Positions 35,681-47,880 of a stretch of 64,000 nt of DNA are shown one piece after another; positions within the stretch are counted from its first letter, which is position 1; each line of letters starts with the position of its first letter. Position numbers and translations under genes: made by a program. The notes below the pieces were generated by a model. It was not told the origin of the DNA. It saw only the letters and a program-made list of their open reading frames with translations, and did not search any database. This DNA comes from Miscanthus floridulus (taxonomy: Eukaryota > Streptophyta > Magnoliopsida > Poales > Poaceae), in the NCBI RefSeq assembly GCF_019320115.1, contig NC_089598.1, forward strand, positions 25,192,989-25,256,988, given 5' to 3'.

Positions 35681-37838
35681 GCTCATGTAACCCAATAAAC
35701 GGTCCTTAGCTGCTCCATGAGCTACGTTGTTTGAGATCCCACACTCACAACGACCTACCCCTCGCATGAGCGATAGTTACCAACGTGGTATCCAAGTTTA
35801 TAACTTTTAGTGACATTAGTCCTTAGCCAGATTAGTGAACTAAATCAAGTTGTACCCTCATCAGTTTTAGTGATTAATTATCCAAGTGTAGCATCCTACA
35901 CGCACGAGAATGAGTTCCCTTCTCATACTCGACTTCTACCGTTGCTAAGTAACTAAGCAATAAGCAATTAAGTGTTTCTATTCCCATTGCTTAGATGAAA
36001 GGCTTCTACTGGATTAATGAGTGAATCTAGGTGTAGAGTGCACAGGTTTACTACCAAACAACATGTAATGCATAACTCATAATGAAACTGCATAGGTATC
36101 CAAAATAGGGTTTATAGTAGTGGGGTGCCTGCCTGATTTATTGTCGTCCTAACTCTCATAGCTAACAATGACGACTTGTACAATTACACGATCCTTACTC
36201 GAGACATTCCTGAAAGAGTAAGAGAGATGTGTCTGAGGAGATATATCGACGATCGAGATAACGAGAAAGGATATTGGTGTATAAGTCAACATTGGGAACC
36301 TAGGAAGAGACATCTAATTGTGGCTCCACTGTACACTTTTTGGTAAAGGATATTAACTAGTATGGGCAACCTCTTGGGTAGACTTGCTAAACAACCTCAC
36401 ATCCTCTATGTATTGTCGGACACTCCATCCAGCTGACGGACACTCCGCTGTGTTGGGTACCGAGGTGAGTTGCCTCTGGGTTGGTCCTGCTCAGGTTGGC
36501 AGATACTCTGTGGAGATCACAGATACTCCGATAGGTTCGGAACTTAGTTATTTCTAGGGTTCGCTGATAACATCAGATGGTCCGGTCTACTGACAGATGC
36601 TCTGGTAGGAACTGGGTTCTCTCGGGTTGCTGGGTTACTGTCCTCTATAATTCATCGAGTGCTCTACCGTCAGTGACGGACGCTTCGGTGTGAACTGGTT
36701 AATCTCGAGTTCACTGGCTATAAGGCTCTATAATTCAACGGACACTCTACGGGATACCATAGACACTTCGGTGGTCCAGGCTGACTACGGATAAGGCTTT
36801 CTAGTAGCTTCTCGAGGGTTTGGCGGACACTCCGTCAATCGGGCGATAGAACCTATGCTCTTGGGAGATCCTAGGTTCAAGCTTAGATTTCTGGAGTTGT
36901 GCACCTTGCATGTGCCAAATATTCCTAAGATAGTTTAGGTGGCTTACTAGGCTCAAGATAGCTAGGTTTTGAGCTAGTTGTACTAAGTGTGGCTAAGGCT
37001 TTAGGATCCAAACCGAGTACTCATGAGAAAAGAGGTAAAGCTTGAGGTTGAGATGAATATCCTTAGCTCTGAGATTCGAGAGCTCCCATGGCCGGAGGGT
37101 TGAAGATCCAAAGTTCGCTCATTACCACTTCTTCATCCAAGAGATTGGTTACTCATGGCCTTCTCCTTACAAGGCACCAAAATATGAATCAAGATCAATC
37201 CAAGAAATAGAACTCTTCTCTTGAGCTCACCAAGAACAAGATTGGAGATGTTAATGGTGTCCATGAAGTAGTGTTGGTGCTTTCTTCTTTCCTCTTCTCC
37301 CTTTCTAATCTTCCTTCCACTCCTTTCTCTCTCTAGTTCTAGGGTTCATCCTTGTTATTGGGGTATAGAGAGAGAGGGAGAGTAGCAAATGTATGGGTGA
37401 GTGATTGAGAGGGTGGGCTTCAGCTGACAAAGATCCCCATTCATGCTAACATGTGGGTCTAGGGCCATAAATGGAAACACCACTTATTTACACTTAACTC
37501 TATGCTGTCTTAGTTTCTATAGGAGGATCCGATACCCTGGCAGATCGTCTGGTAGTCTCTGTCTCATGATGAATTGATTAAGTCATTGAATCATGGATGC
37601 CAGTGGCTAGTGTATCCTTCCAACATGTGTTCTTGAGATGTAATTGGTGTTGCTGATGTCGATAGGACAAACGCCAGTCCAAGTAGAGGTTCTCTTTCTC
37701 TATGCTGGGCGTGTTAACGAATTCTCGATGTTTCCTCTTGAGTAACACGACATGAATTTCCCTAGGAGGTTCGGTAGTTGATTTCTCTCGACATCCAAAA
37801 ATGACCGCCTAGGATGTAACGGGTTTCGGGTCGTTACA
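35681..37838 (-). repeat. probable Gypsy LTR, reverse, start at 37838
   Basis: Read on the minus strand from 37838 it starts TGTAACGACCCGAAACCCG, the usual start of Del-type grass Gypsy LTRs. The body has no gene and carries repeated CGGACACTCCG-type words at 36415-36850. The far end is not defined, so the whole stretch may hold more than one LTR. Confidence 0.4.
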
Positions 37839-38216
37839 AGTATGACGCGGACGTGTGAGCGCTGAGTAAAGTATGATTCGTATCGGACACCTTTGATCCC
37901 CTCTGACTCTATGAGACAGCTGCCAAGATAGAGCTGTAGCATTTATGGAGATCGAAGGCGGGGCGCCGGTTGTGATGATCCCGTACACCCGTATGTGCGT
38001 TTTGTTTGGAATTAAATTAAGCTGATGAGGTGCCGACCGTCCCCAATACGAACTATGGAGAATTGGCTCTGACACCGTCTCTGTGGACTCGCGTCAGCCA
38101 TGGGCGAGGAACGGTGGCTGGATAGTATACGTATTTGGCAGTCAGATCTGTGTGACCGGATAGTATACGATTTTTGGTATCACCGGATAGATGATTACTT
38201 TAGTCTCTTTTTAGGT

Positions 38217-38339
<123 letters not shown>

Positions 38340-38344
38340 AGAGA

Positions 38345-38600
38345 TATCATATATGACAACATATCAGGTGCAAACCAACCAACTTGTACAAACTTGAAAA
38401 CTAACAATCAGGACCACCAGATGCTGATCCAATGGATGGGGTGGGGGGCTTAAGCGCAAAAAAAAAGGCCGGCGGGTGGAGGGCTTAAGCGCAAAAAAAT
38501 CCCACCTCTCACCTCATTCATTGGATCAGCATCTAGTGATCCTAATTAGTAACTTCTAAGTTTACACAGATTAATTGGTTTACACATGATACGTTGCCAT
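38345..38600. mobile_element. foldback MITE with long imperfect inverted repeats (MULE-type)
   Basis: The left arm (about 38355-38455) and right arm (about 38485-38600) are imperfect reverse complements over about 100 bases. They share AGATGCTGATCCAATG (38419) and its complement CATTGGATCAGCATCT (38519), and GGCTTAAGCGCAAAAAAA occurs twice in the loop. No coding capacity. The arms resemble MULE terminal repeats of grasses. Exact ends and the 9-bp target duplication were not resolved. Confidence 0.6.
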
Positions 38601-38991
38601 GACTCGTACGGACAAAACTGGCAACTGACATCCACTTCCACCGTGCTGCTTTGGCCCACCCGCTTGGAACCAACACGAACGGCCCACCAAACGAAACTGC
38701 CGATCCACCGCGCGCGCGCGCGCGCCACACGTCAACCAAGAGTCCAAGAGACCAAGACGCGCTCGTCATGTTCCGCCCGGCCCTGCCGTGCCGCGCCAAC
38801 CGTGCCGTGCCCCCACGACCACGTCCAACTCCAAGCACAAAGCCCACCACTGACCACCCCCGTGTCACGTCGTCGCACACGTAGCCGCGCGAGCGCGGAG
38901 CGCCCCTAGCTCACCATCGACGCCAGCAAAAGCAACCGCGCGCGCACGACGCCATCACGCCAAGCAAGGCGATCGACGGCGGCGACTAGCA

Positions 38992-41900
38992 ATGCCGTCG
39001 TCGCGAGCGCCACCTGCAGCGACGACGACGATGCTGCGCGCGAGGGAGACCGCGGGCGCTGCGGGCACGGACCACCTGTGGGCGAAGGCGGCCGAGCTGG
39101 AGCGAGACTTCGCGGGGTACAAGCGCCAGCTCGCCGACAGGAGGGCGCAGCATGCCGTCGTCGAGGTCGCGGGTCGTCGCGCCGGCGCCGGCGCCGAGGA
39201 GGAGGAGCGCGTCGGGGACGCGGCCGGGAGGGGCAGAAGGTACGAGGAGTACGTGAGGAGGAGGGACGAGCGGCTGCGCCAGGAGTGGCGCGCGCGCATG
39301 GACCACAAGGAGGCCGAGGTGCAGGCGCTCTGGGCGCGCCTCGACCGCACCGGCTCGCGCAGCAACAGCCGGCGTGGCGGCGATGACCATGACGGCGGCG
39401 AGCTCGCGGCGGCAGCCACCAGTCACGCCAGAGAGGTAAACTCTCGAATTAAAATGCGTTCAAACGCCTCTTCCTTTGGCTTCCTTCCTTGCAGTTGCAG
39501 CTCACATGGAATCATTTTCCAATCATACGGTGCCCGGCCTTTTCTTGCATTTCTTATGGCAATTTTTGTTCTGACGATTCTTCAAATCAAATGACTTTAA
39601 TTTTTGCCGTTTGATTCATGTTTATAGTCTTTGCTCGAGAATATTTGTTCTGTACACGTTTTTGGAAGATGCAACTAACAACTATCACGTTTCTTCCCGC
39701 TACTTAATCCTTACGCTGTAGGCATACTTTTGTGCCTTTCTTGTGATCCGTTGTTTAATTAGTTGAACTATCAAGGCTTTTGGTTAAGAGGCTTGGCATG
39801 TTCCACGCCATCTACGTCTTTTAGTTGATCTATGGCCATCCAGTGAAAACTTAGCTAACAGCATACAGTAGTTACTTTCTATCTTATGACCATAAAAATT
39901 GTGATCACAATATAATCATTACACGGATTCATACGGATTCTCTAAAAACTAGTTTTTGTTTGAAGTGTCGATCGAGTGCTAAGAAATTTACTGCCTAAAA
40001 CAACTCTTTTCAGGATCAAGTTAAGCCGCCGCAGAAGCCCGGGAGCTTGGTGGTGAAAGTGAAACCATCCATCCCTCTCACGCCACGGGGCGGCAACCCG
40101 GGTCACCCGCCGGCCGCGAAGCTGGCACGGCCCCGGACCAGTGTACCGTCGTCGCTGGCGGCAGGCAGCCCGAGCCCGAGGCTGTCCACCCCCGACCCCA
40201 GGCGGCGTCCGTCGTCGCACCTGCACCGGGGGCAGCCGCAGCCGCAGGCGCAACCGCAACCGCAACCACCCGCCACGCCACGGAAGGAGAATAACAGGCC
40301 GCCGCCGCCGCCGTCCGCCGCGTTGGCCGCGGCGGCATCACCGGCCACGCCTAGGCCGAGGACGTCGACGATGATGCTGTCACGGAGCAGGAGCATGTTC
40401 AAGGACCGCGGCTGCTCCTCCATCGCCGTCGGCGAGAGCCCCAGGCCGACGCGGTTCCAGCCCCCTCGGTCGAGCTACAACGACGGTGCAAGCACCAACC
40501 TCAAAGAACCGACTCCGTCGCCGCGCGCCGACGACGCCATAGCCTTGGTGCGGAGCAGTTCCTGTTCCAGGGAGCAGACGGTTGTCGCTGATCGCAGGAA
40601 GGCATCTGCCGTCGCTCCCGAGCCGTTTATTGTTACGAGGTCAGGCAACGACATCGAAGCCACGTCAGCGCCTTTGGTGGCTTCGAAGGAGAGGGGCCTA
40701 CCTTACAGCAGCGAGATCCCTCCAGTCGTTGGTGCAAATGCTGACAATAAAAGCAACCAGCAAGAATATGTCGACCAATCTTCAGACAAGTTCGGGAGTG
40801 AAGAGATTACGGGAGACTCTGACACCGAGCCGAGCTACGTGTACATCAAGAAGGACAGTGATGAGCAAATTCCGAGGCCTCCTCAGGCATCGGCTGGTGT
40901 CGGGACATGTCCAGCGCCTGAGCCACGACCTGACAACGAGGACAGCTACAATGTCGAGGACACCATGGAATCAACTGGCAGCAATGAGGTCGCCAGAGAA
41001 ACCCCAGCCGCTGACGCAGAAGAAGAGTTCCGAAGGGAGAGCTCTGAATCTCTGTACTCAAACGTTCAGTCTTCCTTCTCCCCAAGATCTGAGCTGGATA
41101 CATCGGCCACGGGCTTCCCGCTCCCCAGCGCCACTGAGCAATCGCCGGAGTCCAACACTTCGCCATGGACAAGGAAGAGCAAGGAAGTGGAAGTTGCCGA
41201 GAAGCGACCACCAACCCCGACCACCCCGAGGAGCAGTGTGCAGTCACCGATGGACGCCGTCAACGGGCTCAAGCGGCTGCTAACCTTCGGCAAGAGGAAC
41301 GGCAAGGCCAGCGAGGCAGAGGCAGCTGTTGAGCGCGCCCCGCGTTCCGTGACACCTGCTCCTCCGGCGACGGTGGGTGATGATGGCAGCATCAGCGGAG
41401 AGTGCCCGGCTGGCGGTTCGGCCAAGCTGACAGTGGACTCCTCAGATGATCTGGACAGCAGTTATGTCATCTCTCCACACGGTAATTCTTCTACCCTGTC
41501 TGGTAGGCAAGCAGCTTGTGGACTAAAACAGCTGTGGTTTTTTATCCCTTTGGTTGGCTTTTGGCTTTTGCAAAAGCAAAGGCAGGTTCAAAAGCCCAAC
41601 AAGAAGGGGGCAAAGAAGCACTGTGCATAACAGATTCAGATGTTGTTTGTCTGAACATCCTCTGCATTTGGATAGTAACTGAATATTTTCCATGGTTAAA
41701 AATTGTTACTCCTCAGAGAGTAACTGAATAATTGGATGGCATACTTACCAGTTATTACCACCACTGCACAGAAACACTAGGCTGCCAATTTTTCTATTCC
41801 ATTTGGTGATACTCTTCTATAAGAAAACAGGAATGCCTGTATCTGTTCCAAACTAGGAAAACAGGATAGGAGATTATGATGCTCCCATTTGTCAGATTTT

Positions 41901-42168
41901 TTTTCAGGCAACAAATTGAAGCTTCTGATTGTAATGTTGTGCAGTTGGGTCCTTGCAAAGCATTGGGCCATCTTACCCTGCGAGTTCTGAACTGAAGGAA
42001 CCAGTTCTATACGCGAAATCACCAAGAGGTTCTTCCTTCACGATTATTCATATGCACGTGAACAGAGCCAGTTATTTCACTGACACCCTAACTGTGCCCT
42101 CTTTTTTTGTGATCGCAGTGCATCGATCGTTCTTCTCGTTTTCATCGTTCAAGTCTAGAGCAAATTGA
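38992..42168 (+). CDS. COP1-interacting protein 7-like, Ser/Pro-rich
   Basis: Four exons keep one frame: 38992-39435, 40014-41481, 41945-42028 and 42119-42168, giving 681 residues. Exon 1 is a charged coiled coil (LWAKAAELERDFAGYKRQ, then YEEYVRRRDERLRQEW and ALWARLD). Exon 2 is basic and Pro-rich at first (TPRGG, SPSPRLSTPDPRR), then acidic and Ser-rich, and has GLKRLLTFGKRNGK, close to the GxKRLLKFGRK box near the end of COP1-interacting protein 7 relatives. Exons 3-4 give a Ser/Phe tail ending SFFSFSSFKSRAN. In Arabidopsis CIP7 is a nuclear regulator in light signalling. Whether this shorter grass protein does that is unknown. The exon 3 donor (AGAG/GTTCTT) is weak. The first intron keeps phase 0. 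Confidence 0.65.
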
Positions 42169-42581
42169 TGCTGAACACTGGCTACGCACCTGCTGTGCAT
42201 TAGAGATTCAAGGGTTTTTGTTGCTGTACATTTCGCATCTAAAACTTCCTGGATCACGTGATACGGCAGTCAGTGATATTTGGAATTTATTCGTTTACAG
42301 CTCGGCTGACGACAAAATAATTGATCCTAAGCGACACTATAGTGTTAAATGTGAGGAAGGTCCATTAACTTACGAGATGGTTTTAATTAGGTTCATGAAC
42401 TTCCAAAGCGGATTTTTGGATCATAAACTTTTCAATTTAAAGTCATTTAGGTTCATACCCCTCCACATGGGCTTCACATGCTGATGTGTCATGCTTACTA
42501 GGCTGGCTCCCTGGAGCAGCTGTTGCCTGATACATTTCGTCAGAGACGTTGTGGACAACACCGGCTTTGCGTTGCTTCTGG

Positions 42582-42698
42582 GCATGTTCGCTGGTTGGTT
42601 TTTGGACTGGTTTGGACTGGCTGGTGCTGGTTTATTGTGAGAGAAAAATATTGTTGGCTGGCTGGTTTGGGCTGGCTGAAACCAACAAGCGAACAGGC
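42582..42698. mobile_element. short hAT-like MITE
   Basis: 117 bp with inverted ends: GCATGTTCGCTGGTTGG on the left and the reverse complement GCCTGTTCGCTTGTTGG on the right. The interior GGCTGGTTTGG repeats are typical of a common grass MITE. No clear 8-bp duplication is seen next to it. Confidence 0.6.
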
Positions 42699-42925
42699 GG
42701 TAGTGGTGCTCCCGGTTCAGATTGCTCGGCAGCCACCAGCCAGCCGTCGTGGCCGCCCCTTCCGCCCCCGCGCCGATGATCCCGACAATGGCACTGCCTA
42801 CGCACGGCATCGAACCAGAGGCCGAGTGCCAGCAGTCCCAACGCCCATGTTGGGTCAGCCGTCAGGATGGCGAAGACGCCGAAGGATGCAGAAAAGCAGC
42901 AACATAGCAAAATGCTGCTGACCAA
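42699..42925 (-). pseudogene. possible membrane-protein exon fragment next to MITE
   Basis: A minus-strand frame starts MVSSILLCCCFSASFGVFAI and continues ADPTWALGLLALGLWFDAV, a good hydrophobic segment, before the MITE interrupts it at 42698. Codon use looks genuine, but no continuation or family was recognised. Confidence 0.25.
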
Positions 42926-43077
42926 ACCGAAGAAAGCATTTTCTCAAACACCTCACTAGAGCTATTATTGGAGCTTCACCACTTGTCTCGATCACATTGC
43001 CATGTGTCAGCAAATGCATTATGTTCATGCTCTATCTTTGTCTCGACTGGTAAATATGATAAGTTGAAAAAAAAATA

Positions 43078-43339
43078 CTCCCTCCATATTAAAAAATAAA
43101 GTTGTTTTGGAGAGTGACACGGTCTCCAAAGTATAATTTTGACTTCTTGTTTTTATAAAAATATCTATCGAAAAGTGATATATGTATATTTTTATAAAAG
43201 TATTTTTTAAGACAAATCTATTCATATGGTTTTCATATTTTCAAACTCAACAACTTAAAAGTTATTCATGATTTATATTCTCAATGTTTGACCCAAATCT
43301 TGTGCAAAATGACTTTATTTTTTTTTAGTACGGAGAGAG
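43078..43339. mobile_element. Stowaway-type MITE
   Basis: 262 bp with TA on both sides (43076-43077 and 43340-43341). Left end CTCCCTCCATATT; right end complement CTCTCTCCGTACT. The AT-rich interior has TTGTTTTGGA and TTTTCATATTTTCAAA, also seen in the related copy at 46694-46945. Noncoding. Confidence 0.8.
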
Positions 43340-43971
43340 TATACAGAAAGCTGCTCAAACAATATGGTAAGTCTGATACACCATCGGAGATATATCATTG
43401 GTAAACCACAATTTACATTTGTCGTCATGATTTTCCCAAATATAGGGGCATCAGGGGATCTCTGAGGTACTGCTAATCAAACTAGGCAAAATTGGCTCTC
43501 GGACACCGTTCAACCATGCCTTTTGTCACAGACCACCGAAAAAATGGAACTTCGTCGAAACACACTCTTCAATCGTATCACTACGCTGTTGCACACCACA
43601 CATCTTATTTTATTCAATTAAATTGGAAAGACAACCGAATGACGGTTTTGCCCCTTATCTCTTTAGGTGGACTCACGCACGTACAGAAGCATTCATCCAG
43701 AAGCATTCATCCGTTCTTCCCGTTCGCTTCTCTCCTATCCAAACTGCTCTCTCTCTCTCAACTTCCAGGCGGCGGCGCAATCACAAGGAAGCAGCGTCCC
43801 CTCCCCGTGCAGCCCGCGCCCGGAGCCCACCCGCAGCGCGCGGCTCCGCCTGCGCACGACGACGCCCGGGGCAAGGCCCCCTCGGCGCGTGGCGCGATGG
43901 CTAGGGAGTAGCTTGTGCTGGGCCCAAGCACTCCCTCCAGCGACGCACCGTGTCTCAGCGATTGATAGAAG

Positions 43972-46078
43972 ATGGAGGCCCCACGATTCCTCAACGAGAT
44001 TTTCCCCCAAGATCAGGCAGATCTTTCATGGGTTCCTGAAGGGTAAGTTTTCTCCCAATTTCTCTAGGGTTAGTGCTAGCATGGGCTCATATTTGCAAAG
44101 TAAAGCGTAATATGTTTTGATTCCGCTTCGATTTGTGCCAATGTCTGTGTAGGATGGATCCCAATTCGTCCTACAGGCTTGTTGTGCGTGTGGGTGCTTA
44201 TATGAAATTTACTGATGATGGTGGTCGTGAGTACTGTCAGGCATGTAACATTCCTAGGATTTTAGATCGGGATATGACAAATTGGAATGACTTGCTGATT
44301 GACATTGGTACAGAAATTAATCTAAGCTCTAAACACAAGTTGCGTGTCACCTATTGGGATAATATGAGTCGCACTTATGAAGAGATCACTTCTGACCAAA
44401 AATTGCTTCATGCAATTGATATGTATTGGGAGATAAGAAGGCTCTCAGTACAAGTGTGTGTTATGAAGAATGATGATTCAGATTGCTTGCATGATATTGG
44501 ACGGCTGCAGAGCATGCCTTGTGTGCTGCAGGGAAGCACCGATGCCCCAGCCAACCAAATTATTGCACAACCTCCACTTGACATTGCATCATCACTTGTA
44601 GAGCCTTCAGTTCAGAACAATGCTGAAGTGGCATGGGTGGATGATGATATAGAGTATGTTGGGCTGGATGATGAGGATTCAGTATCTGATTCATCTGATT
44701 GTGAAGTGTACGGTGATGTAGATTGTGTTGGTTTAGAGGATGAATTAGTTGTGGAGGATGCACATGGTTGCGAGACAATTATCCATACAACTGACCTAGA
44801 GAACCCAACAATAAAAGTCGGTGTAACTTTCGCGGATAGTACTACTTTTAAGAAGGCTATTAGGCAATATGCAATAAAAGGCGAATATGAAATTGCAGCT
44901 CCCTATTCTGAGGCAAAAAGATATAGAGGCTATTGCAAAGCTGATGGGTGCAAGTGGCGGATACATGCTTCACAATTGCAGGATGGAAGGACTTGGCAGG
45001 TACTGATTTTTGTGCTAATTTTTATTCTGATTGTTTTTTTACATATACTTTTGGTTGATCTTGAGGAGAGGAAGTGCACCTGCAGGCGATGGCAAGTTAC
45101 TGGTCTGCCATGTACACATGCTTTGTGTATTATCACATCAATTCGGGGTTGCAAGATTGAAGATTATGTTCATGAATACTACTCCGTGCCAAAGTTCAAG
45201 AAAGCCTATGAAAAGTCTATAAAGCCAATGACTGACAAAAAACAGTGGCCTCAAGTGAATCAAGGGTTCAAGCTATGGCCTCCAGTTCTAAAAAGGCCGG
45301 CTGGGAGGCCAAGGGTGAGAAGGTTAAAACCAGCTGCAGAAGGAGGATCTGGAAAGAGAACCACAAGATGCAAAAGGTGCAAGCAGCTTGGACACATGGC
45401 GAAAACATGTAATGAATATGTTTATGATTCTGATGCACCACCTCCTGCCCCTCCGAAGCCAAAAAGAAAGAGAGGCAAGAAAAATGCCACAATAGTGCCA
45501 TCTAGTATTTCTGAGCCACCACAGGAACAACCATCACATGCTGACCCATTGTAAGCTTTCAACTGCTTTATGAAATTTTTTTACCGAACTTACAAATGTT
45601 TCCACCCATAACTTACGTATTTAAACGACTTGCAGTGCTACACCAACTAGAGCCATCACTTCTGTTCCTACAACAAGCCCTGTGACAAGGAGGTACATTA
45701 TGACAACTTTAAATCTTCCTTTTAAAAAAAATTGCACATGTGAATGTTTCTTTCTATGCCAATTTTGCATGCTTCTACATCTTTGCAGTATGTCAAGGAG
45801 GTTGTTGGAATATGAAGCATCTACACCGACTAGAGCCATTGCCTCTATTTTGACACCAAGCCCTCTCACAAGAAGGTACTACAGCTTCAATTTTTATGCC
45901 TTAATGTTGGTCATCTCCGTTTATTTGACACAACTCTATATCCATTTACAGCCGTAAAAGGGTGCTAGAACTTGAAGGCAATATAGAACCTGTTCAATGT
46001 CTTGCTCTATCTCCAGATCCTGCCCATGAGAAGGGAAAGCCAAAGAAGTTGAAGGTTGTCAGATCCAAGAAAACTTAG
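43972..46078 (+). CDS. MULE-transposase-derived gene lacking the DDE domain
   Basis: Five exons keep frame: 43972-44042, 44153-45550, 45636-45692, 45789-45875 and 45952-46078, giving 579 residues. Residues 28-125 look like the N-terminal domain of MULE proteins, about 160-235 are acidic, and 240-306 are the MuDR DNA-binding type (GVTFADSTTFKKAIRQYAIK, CKADGCKWRIHAS). The DDE transposase domain that should follow (some 300-400 residues) is absent. Residues 332-346 form a SWIM zinc finger (CTCRRWQVTGLPCTH) and 430-443 a CCHC knuckle (CKRCKQLGHMAKTC). The deletion junction leaves a 19-residue hydrophobic run (307-325) that could instead be spliced out as a 66-nt intron (45000-45065). It may be a decayed transposon or a DNA/RNA-binding derivative. 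It cannot catalyse transposition. An alternative start is ATG 44154. Confidence 0.65.
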
Positions 46079-46690
46079 ACCATTTAGTACCATGTTCTTC
46101 TAATGTTGCTGTTCAAACCATGATCTTGTGATGTATGGATCTGGTACTGTACTAGATAGCCTAATGTGGCCGGAACATGTTGTTTTGCTGGACCTGCTAC
46201 TTTAGTTTGAACCTCCTGTTCTACTATGGTGAAATATTGATGAAAATCAATCTGTTATGATGCTGAAATGTTTCTTGTCATGCTCATGTATTGTTGCTGT
46301 AATATTGATCTGAAGGGGTAAGGGTATTCTTGTCCAGAAATCATGTTTGGATACCTGTTTGATTGAGAAACATTATTATAAGAGCTATAGTGTCTAGCAT
46401 TATATTGCCATGGTTGAAGAGTGTGTTATAGCACAACCACACTTTTTTAATGGCTGGTAGCAAAAGCCACGGTTGAAGGATGTCCATGAGCTAATTTTCC
46501 CATCAAACTAAGGTTCAAAAAATAATCAATAATACCAGCTACTTCAAGAAAGTCCTGCCTCGCACCTGAGATCATATTGTAGACAGAAAAGCACGGACCA
46601 ATAAAGATACTGTTTGCTTTGTAATTATTCAACATAAAAGTTATTATGTTTGCAGTGACCAATCAGTTAGTTCACGATCAACTCCTTATA
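46079..46690. other. 3' flank of MULE-derived gene
   Basis: AT-rich, probably including the 3' untranslated region. No terminal inverted repeat matching the upstream flank was recognised, and no gene. Confidence 0.3.
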
Positions 46691-46693
46691 TAA

Positions 46694-46945
46694 TACTCCC
46701 CTGGTTTTCTAGAAGGTGTTGTTTTGGACAGCGATACGGTGTAAAAAAAACAACTTTGACAGTTATTTTTTGTTATAAAATATTTATAAAATATAGTCAA
46801 TATATACTTTTATAAAACTACATTTCAAGATAAATCTACTTACATTACTTTCATATTTTCAAATTCAACCCAAAAGAATTTATTTGTAATTAAAATTTAA
46901 AATGTTTTACTTAAGATAGCCTCAAAATAACATCCTTTACGAAAG
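46694..46945. mobile_element. degenerate Stowaway-type MITE
   Basis: Starts CTCCCCTGG after ATAATA and shares the interior of the 43078-43339 element (TTGTTTTGGACAG, TTTTATAAAA, TTTCATATTTTCAAATTC). The right end is worn. Confidence 0.5.
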
Positions 46946-46963
46946 TCGCAACATAGATTAGTA

Positions 46964-47200
46964 CTCCCTCCATCCCAAATTGTAAGACGTTTGACTTTTT
47001 TTGGCTCCAAGTTTGATCACCCGTCTTATTCAAAAAAATATATACAAATATAGTCAAATTTAAGTCATTCTTGAAGAATTTTTATTAATAAACCAAACCA
47101 AGACGAAAGAAGTGATATTTTACACAAATTTTTGAATAAGACGAGTGGTCAAACTTGATATCAAAAAAGTCAAACGTCTTACAATTTGGGATGGATTGAG
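46964..47200. mobile_element. Stowaway-type MITE, well preserved
   Basis: 237 bp flanked by TA (46962-46963 and 47201-47202). The terminal inverted repeats exceed 35 bases: CTCCCTCCATCCCAAATTGT on the left matches the reverse complement of the right end. Noncoding. Confidence 0.9.
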
Positions 47201-47638
47201 TACTATATATTTTCATACATTTCTGGATCAGCATCAATTTTGTTTAGAATTACACAGTACAACATAGACGTCCACCACACGCACGCACGGTAACCTCCTA
47301 TGAATACACGTACATAAATCCTACCCCTATGAACACCTTAGGAGGACTAAACCAGCAGATCTTGAAATTCACAAAGTCATCACATGCGTCTCGTCGTTGA
47401 CGGGGACGTCGCCTACCACTGAAAGTATAGTGTCGTTAAATCCTGAAATAAATCCAGAAAAATACGACCAACGGTACCAGATCAGAGGACTTGAACCTAG
47501 TGACTCCTTGTACAGAATATCGCTACACTTTGGCAGTTTATTTCAAATAAAAGATAAACTGAGAAAACACTATGAAAGTTGAAACCAGAGGTCCAGAATT
47601 CTGACAAATTTCAGACTTCCAGGCATTCTAGAAAGTTG

Positions 47639-47880
47639 GGCCTTGTTTAGATGCCATCCAAATTCTAAGTTTTTTCACTCTCTTTCCATCACATTAATTT
47701 TTAGCCGCTTGCATGGAGTATTAAATATAGGTAAAAAAATAACTAATTGCACAGTTTAGTTTGAAATCACGAGATAAATCTTTTGAGCCTAGTTGGTCCA
47801 CGATTAGACAATATTTGTCAAATAAGACGAAAGTGCTACTATTCATCGGTTTGAAATTTTTTCACAATCTAAACGAGGCC
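47639..47880. mobile_element. MITE with GGCCTTGTTTAGA ends
   Basis: 242 bp, left GGCCTTGTTTAGAT and right ATCTAAACGAGGCC, flanked by TTG on both sides (47636-47638 and 47881-47883). A 3-bp duplication suggests a Tourist/Harbinger-type element. Superfamily is tentative. Confidence 0.75.

Noticed and set aside
39078..39426. Long Arg/Ala/Gly-rich frames on both strands over CIP7-like exon 1
   Set aside because: Shadows of the true frame at 38992-39435, which alone continues in phase into exon 2.
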